From Candidatus Pseudothioglobus singularis PS1 (lineage in GTDB: Bacteria; Pseudomonadota; Gammaproteobacteria; PS1; Pseudothioglobaceae), in assembly GCF_001281385.1 (NCBI RefSeq), contig NZ_CP006911.1:806001-870000 (forward strand): a stretch of DNA of 64,000 nt. Direction: 5' to 3'. Positions 1-9,938 of the stretch are shown piece after piece. The notes below the pieces were generated by a model. It saw nothing but the letters and a program-made list of their open reading frames with translations, searched no databases and was not told the origin of the DNA. Numbering within the stretch: position 1 is the first letter of the stretch; each line of letters begins with the position of its first letter. The position numbers were made by a program, and so were the translations under genes.

Positions 1-1121
1 CCTTCGCCTTTTGCATATTCATAAGCAAGGTCAAACATGTTATACCACATATTGTGTATGCCAGCCAAAGTGATAAATTGATACTTATAACCCATCTCAG
101 AAATCTTTTCCTGAAAAGAGGCAATTTGACTATCATTTAAATTCTTTTTCCAGTTGAACGATGGAGAGCAATTGTAGGCTAGTAGTTGGCCGGGATTTTC
201 TGCAAGAACTGCTTCTGCAAACTCGCGCGCAAATCCAAGATCAGGTTTGCCCGTTTCACACCATACCAAGTCAGCATAAGGGGCATAAGCAACTCCTCTT
301 GAGATGGATTGTTCAAGGCCATTTTTAACAACATAAAAACCCTCAGCAGTTCTCTTTCCAGTAATAAAGGCAGCATCATGTGGATCAACATCTGAAGTAA
401 GAAGATTTGCTGCTTCTGCATCAGTCCTGGCAAGCAGAAGTGTAGGAACACCCATAACATCTGAGGCCAAGCGAGCAGAAATCAGTTTTTGAACTGCTTC
501 TTGTGTTGGCACTAAAACTTTACCACCCATATGTCCGCACTTCTTAACTGCAGCCAGCTGATCTTCGAAGTGAGCTCCAGCGGCACCATTAGCAATCATA
601 TTCTTCATTAACTCAAATGAATTCAATACGCCGCCAAATCCAGCCTCTGCGTCGGCAACGATTGGTAAAAAGAAATCAATATATTTATCATCACTAGGGT
701 CGATACCTTGGGACCACTGAATTTCATCTGCTCTTTTAAATGTATTGTTAATTCTTCTTACCATTGTAGGCACAGAGTCATAAGCGTAGAGTGATTGGTC
801 CGGGTACATTGTTTCAGAGGTATTTCCATCAGCAGCAACTTGCCACCCAGAAAGATAAATTGCCTCAATGCCAGCCTTTGCCTGCTGCATTGCTTGACCT
901 GCAGTGATTGCTCCCATGCAGTTGACATAGCCTTTTTTGGATGAGCCATTAACCAGATCCCAAAGCTTTTCAGCCCCTCTTCTAGCATAAGTACATTCAG
1001 GCTGAACTGATCCACGAAGCCTTACAACATCTTCAGCAGAATAAGTTCTTTTGACGTTGGACCATCTGGGGTTATCCTGCCAGTCTTTCTCTAATGCTTT
1101 AATTTGCTCTTTTCTGTTCAC
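1..1121 (-). CDS. aceA: Isocitrate lyase, C-terminal end cut by the window edge
   Basis: Glyoxylate-shunt enzyme that splits isocitrate into succinate and glyoxylate in the cytoplasm. Reading the minus strand gives about 373 codons that run off the window at base 1. The catalytic loop [11 protein letters not shown], with the active-site cysteine, is encoded around 510-545, and the N-terminal part reads as a typical isocitrate lyase. The start is chosen as GTG (1119-1121) because a good ribosome site, GGAGAG (1126-1131), lies just upstream and no in-frame ATG fits better. The gene is divergent from an IclR-family regulator; in enterobacteria IclR represses the ace genes, so a regulatory link is plausible here. 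It allows growth on C2 units such as those from fatty acids or betaine-type substrates. The missing C terminus is only a boundary effect. Confidence 0.93.
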   Translation of the reverse strand, partial: MNRKEQIKALEKDWQDNPRWSNVKRTYSAEDVVRLRGSVQPECTYARRGAEKLWDLVNGSSKKGYVNCMGAITAGQAMQQAKAGIEAIYLSGWQVAADGNTSETMYPDQSLYAYDSVPTMVRRINNTFKRADEIQWSQGIDPSDDKYIDFFLPIVADAEAGFGGVLNSFELMKNMIANGAAGAHFEDQLAAVKKCGHMGGKVLVPTQEAVQKLISARLASDVMGVPTLLLARTDAEAANLLTSDVDPHDAAFITGKRTAEGFYVVKNGLEQSISRGVAYAPYADLVWCETGKPDLGFAREFAEAVLAENPGQLLAYNCSPSFNWKKNLNDSQIASFQEKISEMGYKYQFITLAGIHNMWYNMFDLAYEYAKGE

Positions 1122-1197
1122 CTTTCTCTCCTTAGTTATCACTATTTTATGAAATAGATTCTTTTAAAATATTATGTGTTATGTCAGTTTTTAGACA

Positions 1198-1217
1198 GAT
1201 ATCATGTTTAACATATC
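1198..1217. promoter_or_regulatory. Imperfect inverted repeat between aceA and the IclR gene
   Basis: The divergent spacer 1122-1333 holds GATAT and ATATC arms separated by 10 bases. The site sits about 77 bases upstream of the aceA start, where an IclR-family operator could lie. A TATAAT-like box at 1302-1307 may serve the plus-strand regulator gene. Short arms in AT-rich DNA occur by chance, so this is weak. Confidence 0.25.
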
Positions 1218-1333
1218 AGGCCTAAAGTATTGATAAAACTACTAATTGCATAGCTTTTCATAATACCAATATTACATCTAGAAAGTTTATTTTTTTCACT
1301 ATATAATATATATTTTTCATAATATGAAATTAA

Positions 1334-2023
1334 ATGAAGCCAAGATCGATTGATAAGAACTACAATGCCATAGAAAAATGCTTACAAATACTATCTATGT
1401 ATTCTCTAGACAAGACTCAATTTTCTATCAAGGAGATTTGCACTCAATTAAACTTTAACGTTTCAACTGCATATCGAATTCTGTGTACTCTTGAGGAGTA
1501 TGGCTATGTATCTCGCTTAAAAAATAAAGACTATGTCATTGGGACTCAGGCACTCTATTTGAGTGCAATATACACTCAAAGTAATCATCTTGAGCAAATC
1601 AGACCTATTGTTGATCGAATAAGGGATATATCTGGTGAAACATCATCCTTTTTTGTAGAAGAGGATGACAATCGTATTTGTTTGTATAGGGCTCATTCTC
1701 GTGATGAAATTAGACATAATATTGAGCAAGGATCTCGATTAGAGCTCAATAGAGGAGCATCAGGACGAATCATTTTGGCTTATGGCAGGAGACAAAAAGA
1801 TAAAAAAGGGTTTTATAAAGATATTCGTGACCAAGGTTACTACCTATCAATTAATGAACACAATGCATCTCTATTTGCTTTAGCAGTACCGGTGTTATCG
1901 AACAGTGATAAATTTGTGGGTGCGATTGTAGTTTCAGGGCCGATAAGTCGCTTTGATGATCAACAAAAAATATCATTATTAAAGCTTTTGAATGATCAAC
2001 TAGACAATATTGTAATGCCATAG
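1334..2023 (+). CDS. IclR-family transcriptional regulator
   Basis: Predicted DNA-binding regulator of 229 residues, slightly short for the family (usually about 250-270). Residues 10-65 form the winged helix-turn-helix, with the recognition region NVSTAYRILCTLEEYGYV. The remainder matches the IclR effector-binding domain, including the RGASGRIILAY segment and a C-terminal ALAVPVL/GAIVVSGP strand pair. IclR proteins usually act as dimers that sense small carboxylates. It lies divergent to aceA and upstream of betB, so it could control the glyoxylate shunt, betaine catabolism or both. The effector cannot be told from the sequence. The start is the only in-frame ATG before the HTH; no clear ribosome site is visible. 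Confidence 0.85.
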   Translation: MKPRSIDKNYNAIEKCLQILSMYSLDKTQFSIKEICTQLNFNVSTAYRILCTLEEYGYVSRLKNKDYVIGTQALYLSAIYTQSNHLEQIRPIVDRIRDISGETSSFFVEEDDNRICLYRAHSRDEIRHNIEQGSRLELNRGASGRIILAYGRRQKDKKGFYKDIRDQGYYLSINEHNASLFALAVPVLSNSDKFVGAIVVSGPISRFDDQQKISLLKLLNDQLDNIVMP

Positions 2024-2198
2024 TCTATAGGTGATATGGGACTAAGTTGGTTAGAGGTGATTTCTCTATTTATATCTACGAATTATTAACTAATAGTTTC
2101 TTAATTTTAGTCACTTAATTTTTTTTATTTTCTCTTGTTCATATGTATCATTACTTATTGGATTATTTCCGAATAACTTTATTACTTATTGTTAAATT

Positions 2199-3653
2199 AT
2201 GAAGCACCACCTATATATCGATGGCAATTATTTAGCGTCTTCCTCTGGGGAAACATTTATGTCGATCAATCCTGCGAATGGAGAGACGATTGCTATTGTT
2301 GATCAGGCAAGTGAAAAAGATGTTGAAAAGGCAGTTTTATCGTCTGAGAAAGCTTTTAGTGTTTGGAGTGAAATGAGTGCATTTGAGAGAGGTAGAATTC
2401 TTCTCAAAGCCGTCTCTATTCTTCGAGAAAGAAATGATGAGCTTGCTGAACTTGAAGTTCTAGATAGCGGCAAGCCACTCCAAGAGGCAAACTGTGTTGA
2501 TATTCAAACTGGGGCTGATGTCATTGAATACTATGCTGGATTAGCACCCACTCTTCAAGGGTCTCAGCAGGACCTAGATTCGAATACTTTTTTTATGTCT
2601 AAAAGAGAGCCCTTAGGAGTGTGCGCTGGCATTGGAGCATGGAATTACCCTATTCAAATTGCCTGCTGGAAGTCCGCTGCATGTCTTGCTGCTGGAAACA
2701 CTATGGTTTTTAAGCCTTCTGAAGAAACACCACTCAGTGCTCTAAAATTGGCTGAGATATATACCGAGGCAGGAATGCCTCCAGGTGTCTTTAATGTGGT
2801 CCAGGGCGACTATAGAGTTGGTCAATTCCTAACAAGACACCCTAGAATTGCTAAAGTTTCATTTACTGGTGAGAGTGGGACTGGGAAAAAGGTAATGACT
2901 GATGCCTCTGGTTCATTAAAGGAGCTAACCTTGGAGCTTGGAGGAAAGTCACCTTTAATTATCTTTAATGACGCGAACCTTGATAATGCCGTTTCTGGAG
3001 CTCTTTTGGCAAATTTTTATACGCAGGGTGAAGTCTGTACTAATGGAACAAGAGTTTTTGTTCAGTCTGCTATTTATGACAGTTTTCTTGAATTGGCATG
3101 TCAGCGAACTAAAAATATTAAAGTTGGCAATCCCTCGAATATAGAGACCCAAATGGGAGCATTAATTAGCTCTAAACATCTTGAGAAGGTTATGGGTTAT
3201 ATCGATCATGCTAAAAAATCAGGTGCACGACTTATAACTGGTGGTAACCGATTTAAATCGGATGAAACAAAAAATGGATTCTTTGTGGAACCTACCATTT
3301 TTGCTGACTGTGAAGATGAAGCAAGTTTTGTAAAAGATGAAATTTTTGGCCCTGTAATGTCTGTACTCCGCTTTGAAGAGGAGTCTGAGGTTATTCAAAG
3401 AGCAAACAATACTAGGTTTGGTCTTGCAGCTGGAGTTTTTACTCAAGATATTAGTCGTGCTCATAGAGTCATTAACGAAATTGAGGCCGGAATTTGCTGG
3501 ATAAACAGCTGGGGAGATTCTCCTGCTGAAATGCCAGTTGGAGGATTCAAAGAGTCAGGGATAGGTCGAGAAAATGGCCCTGAAACTTTAAAGAGCTATA
3601 CTCAAATCAAAAGTGTCTTTATTCGCCTTGATGATGTTGATAGTCCTTACTAA
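2199..3653 (+). CDS. betB: Betaine aldehyde dehydrogenase
   Basis: Oxidises betaine aldehyde to glycine betaine using NAD(P)+, the second step from choline. The protein has 484 residues, close to the 490 of E. coli BetB. It shows the aldehyde dehydrogenase signatures: WNYPIQ near residue 150, the [10 protein letters not shown] cofactor loop, the ELGGKSP motif with the catalytic glutamate, and the [12 protein letters not shown] motif with the nucleophilic cysteine near residue 283. betA follows after 13 bases, so the two are probably co-transcribed. Together they make the osmoprotectant glycine betaine or feed its breakdown. The spacer 2024-2198 contains only AT-rich sequence with no recognised operator. 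Confidence 0.92.
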   Translation: MKHHLYIDGNYLASSSGETFMSINPANGETIAIVDQASEKDVEKAVLSSEKAFSVWSEMSAFERGRILLKAVSILRERNDELAELEVLDSGKPLQEANCVDIQTGADVIEYYAGLAPTLQGSQQDLDSNTFFMSKREPLGVCAGIGAWNYPIQIACWKSAACLAAGNTMVFKPSEETPLSALKLAEIYTEAGMPPGVFNVVQGDYRVGQFLTRHPRIAKVSFTGESGTGKKVMTDASGSLKELTLELGGKSPLIIFNDANLDNAVSGALLANFYTQGEVCTNGTRVFVQSAIYDSFLELACQRTKNIKVGNPSNIETQMGALISSKHLEKVMGYIDHAKKSGARLITGGNRFKSDETKNGFFVEPTIFADCEDEASFVKDEIFGPVMSVLRFEEESEVIQRANNTRFGLAAGVFTQDISRAHRVINEIEAGICWINSWGDSPAEMPVGGFKESGIGRENGPETLKSYTQIKSVFIRLDDVDSPY

Positions 3654-3666
3654 ATAATAAAAAAGT

Positions 3667-5364
3667 ATGAATATAAATTTTGATTACATTGTTGTTGGCG
3701 CTGGTTCTGCAGGGTGCGTTTTGGCTAATCGTTTGAGTGAATCAGGTGAGCACAGTGTGATTCTTCTAGAGAACGGTGGTAGCGATAAAAATATCATGAT
3801 TCAAATGCCAACAGCGCTCTCTTATCCGATGAATACTAATAAGTATGCCTGGCAATTTCATACTGAGCCAGAGCCATTTTTAGATAACAGAAAAATGCAC
3901 TGTCCAAGAGGCAGAGTCATGGGAGGGTCTTCCTCAATCAATGGAATGGTTTATGTTCGAGGACATGCTGAAGATTTTAACCAGTGGGAGGAACATGGTG
4001 CTAAAGGCTGGGCTTATAAGGATTGCTTACCTTACTTTAAGCGCTGCGAAAGTTGGCACGAAGGTGAGAATGATTACCGTGGTGGAAATGGTCCTGTTTC
4101 AACTTCGAATGGCAATAATATGAAGCTTAATCCGCTATATAAGGCCTTTATTGAGGCTGGAAAAGAGGCTGGGTATCCAGAAACTAAAGACTATAACGGA
4201 GAGCAGCAAGAAGGTTTTGGTCCAATGCATATGACAGTGGGTGATGGAGTTCGCTCTTCTGCATCTAATGCCTACATTAAGCCAGCAAAAAATAGATCTA
4301 ATCTCAAGATATTAACTAACGTACTTGTTCAAAAAGTCATACTTGAAAATAAAATAGCTACGGGCGTTGTGTATTCAATAAATGGAAATAAAAAAGCTTT
4401 AAAGGCAAATAAAGAGGTGATTCTTTGCGCAGGTTCAATTGGATCGCCACAGCTTCTTCAGTTGTCAGGCATTGGAGCAAAAAAAGTTCTAGATGATGCA
4501 GGCGTAGATGTTTTGCATGAGTTACCAGGAGTTGGGGAAAATCTTCAAGACCATCTCGAGGTTTACTTCCAATATCATTGTAAAAAACCAATTACTCTTA
4601 ACAGCAAGCTAAACCTTTTCAGTAAGGGGCTTATAGGCATTGAATGGATATTAGCAAAGACCGGATTAGGCGCAACTAACCATTTTGAATCATGTGGCTT
4701 TATTCGCTCTCGTGCTGGCCTTAAATGGCCAAATATACAATATCATTTTCTTCCAGCTGCCATGCGATATGATGGAAATGCGGCTATGGATGGGCATGGC
4801 TATCAGGTTCATGCTGGCGTTAATAAAGTAACTAGTCGAGGTCATGTTCGGATAAACAGTTCAGATCCAAAAGCAAAGCCAACAATTATTTTTAACTATA
4901 TGGAAACTGAGCAAGATAGACAGGACTGGAGGGACTGCATCCGTCTCACCAGAGAAATTTTAAGCCAGCCAGCACTTGATGATTTTAATGCTGGAGAGGC
5001 AAGTCCTGGTATAGATGTGAGCAGTGATGAAGAAATTGACGTTTGGGTGAGGGCAAATGTTGAGAGTGCTTACCATCCATCATGTTCTTGCAAAATGGGT
5101 TCACTTGATGATCCAATGACGGTCGTCAATAATGAAGGTCAGGTTAATGGAATAGAGAGTCTTAGGGTCATTGATTCCTCAGTTTTTCCAACCATTCCAA
5201 ATGGTAATCTTAATGGCCCTACCATAATGTTGGCAGAAAAAATGGCAGACTCAGTCCTTGGTAAAAAGCCCCTCATATCTAGCGATGTGAATGTATGGAT
5301 TGATTCAAGCTGGAAGGAACTTCAACGTCTGAGTAATCCCAAGCGAAAAGTAACACAGGATTAA
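3667..5364 (+). CDS. betA: Choline dehydrogenase (GMC oxidoreductase)
   Basis: FAD enzyme that oxidises choline to betaine aldehyde, normally at the inner face of the cell membrane. It has 565 residues against about 556 for E. coli BetA. The N terminus carries the dinucleotide-binding motif [20 protein letters not shown] signatures follow: [15 protein letters not shown] near residue 85, and a segment around residue 255 containing [15 protein letters not shown]. The C-terminal active-site region has [10 protein letters not shown] and [17 protein letters not shown]. It sits directly behind betB. Other GMC alcohol dehydrogenases share these motifs, but pairing with BetB makes choline the likely substrate. 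Confidence 0.9.
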   Translation: MNINFDYIVVGAGSAGCVLANRLSESGEHSVILLENGGSDKNIMIQMPTALSYPMNTNKYAWQFHTEPEPFLDNRKMHCPRGRVMGGSSSINGMVYVRGHAEDFNQWEEHGAKGWAYKDCLPYFKRCESWHEGENDYRGGNGPVSTSNGNNMKLNPLYKAFIEAGKEAGYPETKDYNGEQQEGFGPMHMTVGDGVRSSASNAYIKPAKNRSNLKILTNVLVQKVILENKIATGVVYSINGNKKALKANKEVILCAGSIGSPQLLQLSGIGAKKVLDDAGVDVLHELPGVGENLQDHLEVYFQYHCKKPITLNSKLNLFSKGLIGIEWILAKTGLGATNHFESCGFIRSRAGLKWPNIQYHFLPAAMRYDGNAAMDGHGYQVHAGVNKVTSRGHVRINSSDPKAKPTIIFNYMETEQDRQDWRDCIRLTREILSQPALDDFNAGEASPGIDVSSDEEIDVWVRANVESAYHPSCSCKMGSLDDPMTVVNNEGQVNGIESLRVIDSSVFPTIPNGNLNGPTIMLAEKMADSVLGKKPLISSDVNVWIDSSWKELQRLSNPKRKVTQD

Positions 5365-5449
5365 TTATTCCAATTGTTGAAAAAATTACTTGCTTCTTTG
5401 TATAAATCCGTATAAAAATTAACTCAACTTACTCATAACCTCTTCATCA

Positions 5450-6652
5450 ATGAAAGTAGCTAAACTAAATACTTATATTGTTGCAACACCTGAACCTCAC
5501 ATTGGAGGGATGTATTGGATTTTCTTGTCTATTGAAACTAAGTGCGGAATTTTAGGAGTTGGTGAAGTTTACTCGGCATCTTTCCATCCTGAGGTTGTTG
5601 TTAAAGGAATCAAAGATGTGTTTGAAAGATATCTCAAGGGCCATGATCCTCATCACGTTGAACGTTTTTATAGAGAGTGTTTCTCGAGTGGTTTTACTCA
5701 GAGACCTGATTTAACGATGATGGGGGTCTTAAGCGGTCTTGAGATGGCTTGTTGGGATATTATTGGAAAAGCTGCAAATAAGCCAATTTATGAGCTTATA
5801 GGAGGAAAAGTACATGATAAGCTTCGTTCATATACCTACCTGTATCCAAAAGACAAAGATGGAGTACTTGATTATGAAGACTCTGAGCTTGGTGCAGAGT
5901 CTGCCGTTAGTTTTATGGAGCAGGGCTTCAGTGCAATTAAGTTTGATCCTGCTGGCCCTTATTCTTCATACTCTGGGCATCAAATTTCACTAAAAAGACT
6001 TAGTCACTGCGAAAACTATACTCTAAAAATTAGGGAAGCAGTTGGTGATAATTGTGACATCCTTATTGGTACGCATGGGCAACTCTCTCCGTCATCAGCT
6101 GTAAGGCTTGCAAAGAGACTTGAGAAATTTGATCCCCTATGGTTTGAGGAGCCAGTTCCACCTGGGCAATCTAGTGCAATGAGTGAAGTTGCTAAAAAAA
6201 CTAAGATTCCAGTTGCAACGGGTGAGCGATTAACAACAAAGTATGAGTTTTATGATGTTTTAAAAAATAATGCGGCCTCCATTATTCAAATGAACCTAGG
6301 TCGGGTAGGTGGAATCTTGGAGGCTAAAAAAATTGCGAGTTTGTCAGAAGTTTTTTATGCTCAGATTGCTCCACATATTTACAATGGCCCAGTTGGTGCT
6401 GCAGCCAGTATTCAGCTTTCTGCTGCAACTCCAAATTTTTTAATTATGGAAAGTGTAAGGACTTGGGATGGTTTTCACTCGGAAGTTTTAAAAGATTCAA
6501 TTCAGTGGAGTAATGGAAATATTATTCCATCAGATAAACCTGGCTTAGGTATCGAGTTGAATTTTGACGTTGTTAGTTCAAACTCACCCTACAAAGGAAA
6601 AAAACTTCACCTTTCTATGAATCAAAAGCCATATTACGCTGACGATGATTAA
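5450..6652 (+). CDS. Mandelate racemase/muconate lactonizing enzyme family protein, substrate unknown
   Basis: Enolase-superfamily enzyme of 400 residues with the usual capping domain and TIM barrel. Visible active-site positions are the K164-x-D166 motif, E233/E234 in WFEEPVPP, E259 in ATGERL and H309 in APHIYNGP. The slot that usually supplies the first metal ligand reads I-G207-T-H209-G-Q, with glycine where aspartate is normal. That resembles a subgroup of acid-sugar dehydratase-like enzymes that I cannot name with certainty. It follows betA after 85 bases and precedes a beta-hydroxyacid dehydrogenase by 21 bases, so it probably takes part in catabolism of a hydroxy- or sugar-acid, or of a betaine-type compound. 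The exact reaction is not known. Confidence 0.8.
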   Translation: MKVAKLNTYIVATPEPHIGGMYWIFLSIETKCGILGVGEVYSASFHPEVVVKGIKDVFERYLKGHDPHHVERFYRECFSSGFTQRPDLTMMGVLSGLEMACWDIIGKAANKPIYELIGGKVHDKLRSYTYLYPKDKDGVLDYEDSELGAESAVSFMEQGFSAIKFDPAGPYSSYSGHQISLKRLSHCENYTLKIREAVGDNCDILIGTHGQLSPSSAVRLAKRLEKFDPLWFEEPVPPGQSSAMSEVAKKTKIPVATGERLTTKYEFYDVLKNNAASIIQMNLGRVGGILEAKKIASLSEVFYAQIAPHIYNGPVGAAASIQLSAATPNFLIMESVRTWDGFHSEVLKDSIQWSNGNIIPSDKPGLGIELNFDVVSSNSPYKGKKLHLSMNQKPYYADDD

Positions 6653-6673
6653 TTTAGTATTTAGGAGAATTGA

Positions 6674-7639
6674 ATGAAGGTAGGTTTTATTGGTCTGGGG
6701 AATGCAGGTGGAAAGCTTGCAGGAAGCTTATTAAGAAATGGTTTTGATCTTACAGTTCTAGATCTCGATAACTCATTAGTGAATGAATTTATAGATCGTG
6801 GCGCATCGAGCAGTAGCTCCCCAAGAGAGATGGCTGAGCTTTGTGATGTTGTAATCACTTGTCTGCCATCACCAAAGGCATGTTCAGAGGTCATGGAGTC
6901 GGAAGATGGAGTTATAGCTGGCCTCAAAGAAGGGAAGGTTTGGCTGGAGATGAGTACAACTGATGAGGCTGAAATAAGAAGAATAGGAACAATCGTTGAG
7001 TCAACAGGAGCCCTCCCAATTGACTGTCCTGTGTCTGGTGGTTGTCATAGAGCAGACACTGGAAATATTTCAATTTTTGCTGGCTGTAAAAGAGAGGCAT
7101 TCGATAAAGCCTTGCCGATTCTTAAAACAATGGGAAGACGAGTCCTTCATACAGGTGATTTGGGAACAGCATCAACACTAAAAGTAATGACTAATTACCT
7201 CGCTACAGTTAATCTAGTGTCAATTTCTGAAGCTCTTACGACGATGAAAGTGCTTGGTATGGATATGAATGTCACCTATGAAGCAATAAAAGCCTCGTCA
7301 GGCAATTCGTTTGTTCATGAAACAGAGTCTCAGGTCATTTTAAATGGAAGTAGAGATATAAGCTTCACGATGGACCTAGTATCTAAAGACGTAGGAATAT
7401 TTAATGAGCTTGCTGAACGAAAAGGGCTTGAATTGGAAATTGCACCTATGATTGTAAATATTTTTAAGGATGGCGAAAAACGTTACGGATCACGTGAGCT
7501 ATCTCCAAATATTATTAAAAGGCTTGAAGAGAGAGCAGATGTTAAAGTCTTGGGTAGTGGTTTTCCTTCTGAGATGATCGATGAAGAGCCTGAAGAGAAA
7601 GGCTACGAGGTTGAGATTCAAAATAGGAAAGATAACTAA
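6674..7639 (+). CDS. 3-hydroxyisobutyrate dehydrogenase-like oxidoreductase
   Basis: NAD(P)-dependent beta-hydroxyacid dehydrogenase, 321 residues. The N terminus has the cofactor motif GFIGLGNAGGKLA. DCPVSGG near residue 116 is the substrate-binding signature, and KVMTNYL near residue 169 contains the catalytic lysine. The C-terminal 30-40 residues are a charged tail beyond the usual family end. An AGGAGA ribosome site precedes the ATG. It may oxidise the product of the enolase-superfamily enzyme just upstream. Possible substrates include 3-hydroxyisobutyrate, tartronate semialdehyde and other beta-hydroxyacids; the sequence does not decide between them. Confidence 0.82.
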   Translation: MKVGFIGLGNAGGKLAGSLLRNGFDLTVLDLDNSLVNEFIDRGASSSSSPREMAELCDVVITCLPSPKACSEVMESEDGVIAGLKEGKVWLEMSTTDEAEIRRIGTIVESTGALPIDCPVSGGCHRADTGNISIFAGCKREAFDKALPILKTMGRRVLHTGDLGTASTLKVMTNYLATVNLVSISEALTTMKVLGMDMNVTYEAIKASSGNSFVHETESQVILNGSRDISFTMDLVSKDVGIFNELAERKGLELEIAPMIVNIFKDGEKRYGSRELSPNIIKRLEERADVKVLGSGFPSEMIDEEPEEKGYEVEIQNRKDN

Positions 7640-7732
7640 TTTCACTCAATCTTTCTCGAATCAACTTCAAAACTTCATTTAATAAACGAACTTGTTATTT
7701 ATAATTGACTTTTTTAATTAAACAACTAACCT

Positions 7733-9661
7733 GTGAATTCAGACTTAACACCTAATTTTGAACCTGATAACATCTTTGAAAATATAAGCAAAGTCATCAA
7801 TATTGGAATGACTTATTCAGCTCTAGCAAGCAATGGGGTCGATTGGGAGAGTGTTGTTGGAGTTTTGGATGAGGCCGAGCATCTTATTGGAAAAGAGATG
7901 AGCGTTAACTCTCATGAGAACTCAGTTAGGTTTACAGATGAGTTCAACACGCAGTATGAAAAAACACTCCCTTTAATTTCAAATTTTTATAGTGATCTTG
8001 GTGCAAATAAAGATCTTTACCAAGCATTTAAGAGAGTTAGTCAGACTGAGTTAAATGTCCAACAGCAGCATATTGTGAATGATTCTTTGCGAAGCTTTGA
8101 ACTCTCTGGTGTTGCTCTAGATGGAGCTAAGTCTGAGCGATTTAAAGAAATTAAAGAGCAGTTAAGTATTCTTAGTAATCAGTTTTCTAAAAATGTTTTA
8201 CAATCAACTAATTCATGGAAAAAAACTGTCTCAGCTAATGATTTAAAAGGGTATGGCGCTGATGAGTTTTCTAAGGTTAAAAAGGGCGATCACTTTGAGA
8301 TCAGTCTTCAAGTGCCAGTTTATATTGATCTTATGACTTATGCTGATAGTAATGATCTCAGAGAAGAGGTTTATAAGGCCTATATTTCAAGGGCTTCAGA
8401 TGTTGGGATTACTTCGAAAGAGTTTAATAATCGTCCTATTATGGATGAGATTTTAAAATTACGATCAGAAATGTCAGAATTAGTTGGATTTTCAAATTAT
8501 GCTGAATACTCGACCCAGTCAAAAATGGTTGAGTCACCAGATGCAGTTATCGAGTTTTTGAATAGTCTTATAGAGCTTTCAACCTCGCAAGCAAAAGCTG
8601 AATTAATAGATCTAGAAAGCTTTGCAGGCCATCCTTTAATGCCTTGGGATTTGATGTACTACTCAGAAAAATTAAAACAAAAAACATTTAGATTTAAGAG
8701 TTCTGACTTAAAACCTTTTTTTCCTGAAAGCAGTGTTTTTGATGGTTTATTTGAAACCATTCAAAATCTCTACAATGTTAAGCTAACTGAAATTCATGAA
8801 AAGACCTATCATGAAGATGTAAGAGTCATTAAGCTTGAGGATAATAATGGAGTAATTGGAAGAGTATATCTTGATGTTTATGCTCGAGAGAATAAGAGGG
8901 GCGGCGCATGGATGTCTGATTATCAGGGTCTTTACAAAGAATCATTGCCGGTTGCTTTTGTTGTTTGTAACTTAAACTCCCCCTCAGAGGGGAAGCCAGC
9001 TTTATTCGATTTTGATGAAATTGTAACTATCTTTCATGAATTTGGTCATGCGCTTCATCATCTTTTAACAAAAGTTCCTTTTCCTTGTGCTGCAGGTATT
9101 AGTGGTGTTCCTTGGGATGGCGTTGAGCTTCCTAGTCAGTACATGGAAAATTTTTGTTATGAAAGGGAGGTGGTTAATTTAATTTCAGGTCACTGGGAGA
9201 CAGGTGAAAAACTGCCTGAAGAGCTATTTCAGAAGGTAATTGAGTCCAAAAACTTTCAATCTGGTCTTCAAATGCTTAGGCAGTGTGAGTTTGCTTTATG
9301 GGATATTAGTACTCACATATCAAAAGATGATACTTATGAGATCCTCAGTAAAGTCAGAGAGAAAACAGCCCTAATGCCTATAGTAGCCGAAAATCGCTTT
9401 CTAAATTCATTTTCTCACATCTTTAGTGGAGGCTATGCAGCAGGTTATTTTAGTTATAAGTGGGCAGAAGTTTTGGCAGCAGATGCTTATGAATTTGTTA
9501 AAGAGAGTGGGGGAATTGGATCCAAATCATCCAATAATTTCAGGCGGCATATTCTTGAAATTGGGGGAAGTTTAGATTTTATGGACCAGTATATAAAATT
9601 TAGAGGAAGCAGGCCCAAAATGGATGGACTTTTAAAAGCTTCTGGAATTTCGATTAAATGA
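7733..9661 (+). CDS. prlC: M3-family oligopeptidase (oligopeptidase A-like)
   Basis: Cytoplasmic zinc metallopeptidase that cleaves short peptides, including signal-peptide remnants. The 642-residue protein has the thimet-oligopeptidase zinc motif HEFGHALHH near residue 435, and the C-terminal FSHIFSGGYAAGYFSY segment found in M3 enzymes. It is a little shorter than E. coli PrlC (680). The start is GTG at 7733; the first ATG in frame would remove conserved N-terminal sequence. The spacer before it (7640-7732) has no clear promoter. PrlC and dipeptidyl carboxypeptidase Dcp are related; the length and the motif context favour PrlC. Confidence 0.87.
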   Translation: MNSDLTPNFEPDNIFENISKVINIGMTYSALASNGVDWESVVGVLDEAEHLIGKEMSVNSHENSVRFTDEFNTQYEKTLPLISNFYSDLGANKDLYQAFKRVSQTELNVQQQHIVNDSLRSFELSGVALDGAKSERFKEIKEQLSILSNQFSKNVLQSTNSWKKTVSANDLKGYGADEFSKVKKGDHFEISLQVPVYIDLMTYADSNDLREEVYKAYISRASDVGITSKEFNNRPIMDEILKLRSEMSELVGFSNYAEYSTQSKMVESPDAVIEFLNSLIELSTSQAKAELIDLESFAGHPLMPWDLMYYSEKLKQKTFRFKSSDLKPFFPESSVFDGLFETIQNLYNVKLTEIHEKTYHEDVRVIKLEDNNGVIGRVYLDVYARENKRGGAWMSDYQGLYKESLPVAFVVCNLNSPSEGKPALFDFDEIVTIFHEFGHALHHLLTKVPFPCAAGISGVPWDGVELPSQYMENFCYEREVVNLISGHWETGEKLPEELFQKVIESKNFQSGLQMLRQCEFALWDISTHISKDDTYEILSKVREKTALMPIVAENRFLNSFSHIFSGGYAAGYFSYKWAEVLAADAYEFVKESGGIGSKSSNNFRRHILEIGGSLDFMDQYIKFRGSRPKMDGLLKASGISIK

Positions 9662-9713
9662 TATGAAACTTGGTAAAATATAATTTTTTTGCAAAGTTCA
9701 ACTGGAAAAAATA

Positions 9714-9932
9714 ATGATTAAATACTTATTAGGTGCAATTCTTACATTGGCCATTATTGGCGGCGCCTTTTCATTTCAGTCTAATGATCAAAGTTGGCAA
9801 ATAATTGTTCATAAAGAGGAGGCTTTCAAAAGCGTCACTAATGGTGCCCTAAGAATTTATAAGATTGGATTAGGTCTTTTTACAGATACAGACCTAGTTG
9901 ACAAGGCTTCAATTATATTGGAAGAAAGTTAA
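9714..9932 (+). CDS. Small membrane-anchored protein of unknown function
   Basis: A 72-residue reading frame with one hydrophobic segment at residues 3-20, likely a membrane anchor or uncleaved signal, followed by a soluble tail of about 50 residues. I recognise no family. It starts 52 bases after the oligopeptidase gene and ends 6 bases from the convergent fabF stop. A TATAAT-like sequence lies in the upstream spacer. The coding potential is supported only by its neat fit between two genes and its hydrophobic N terminus, so it could be spurious. Confidence 0.5.
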   Translation: MIKYLLGAILTLAIIGGAFSFQSNDQSWQIIVHKEEAFKSVTNGALRIYKIGLGLFTDTDLVDKASIILEES

Positions 9933-9938
9933 GAGCCT

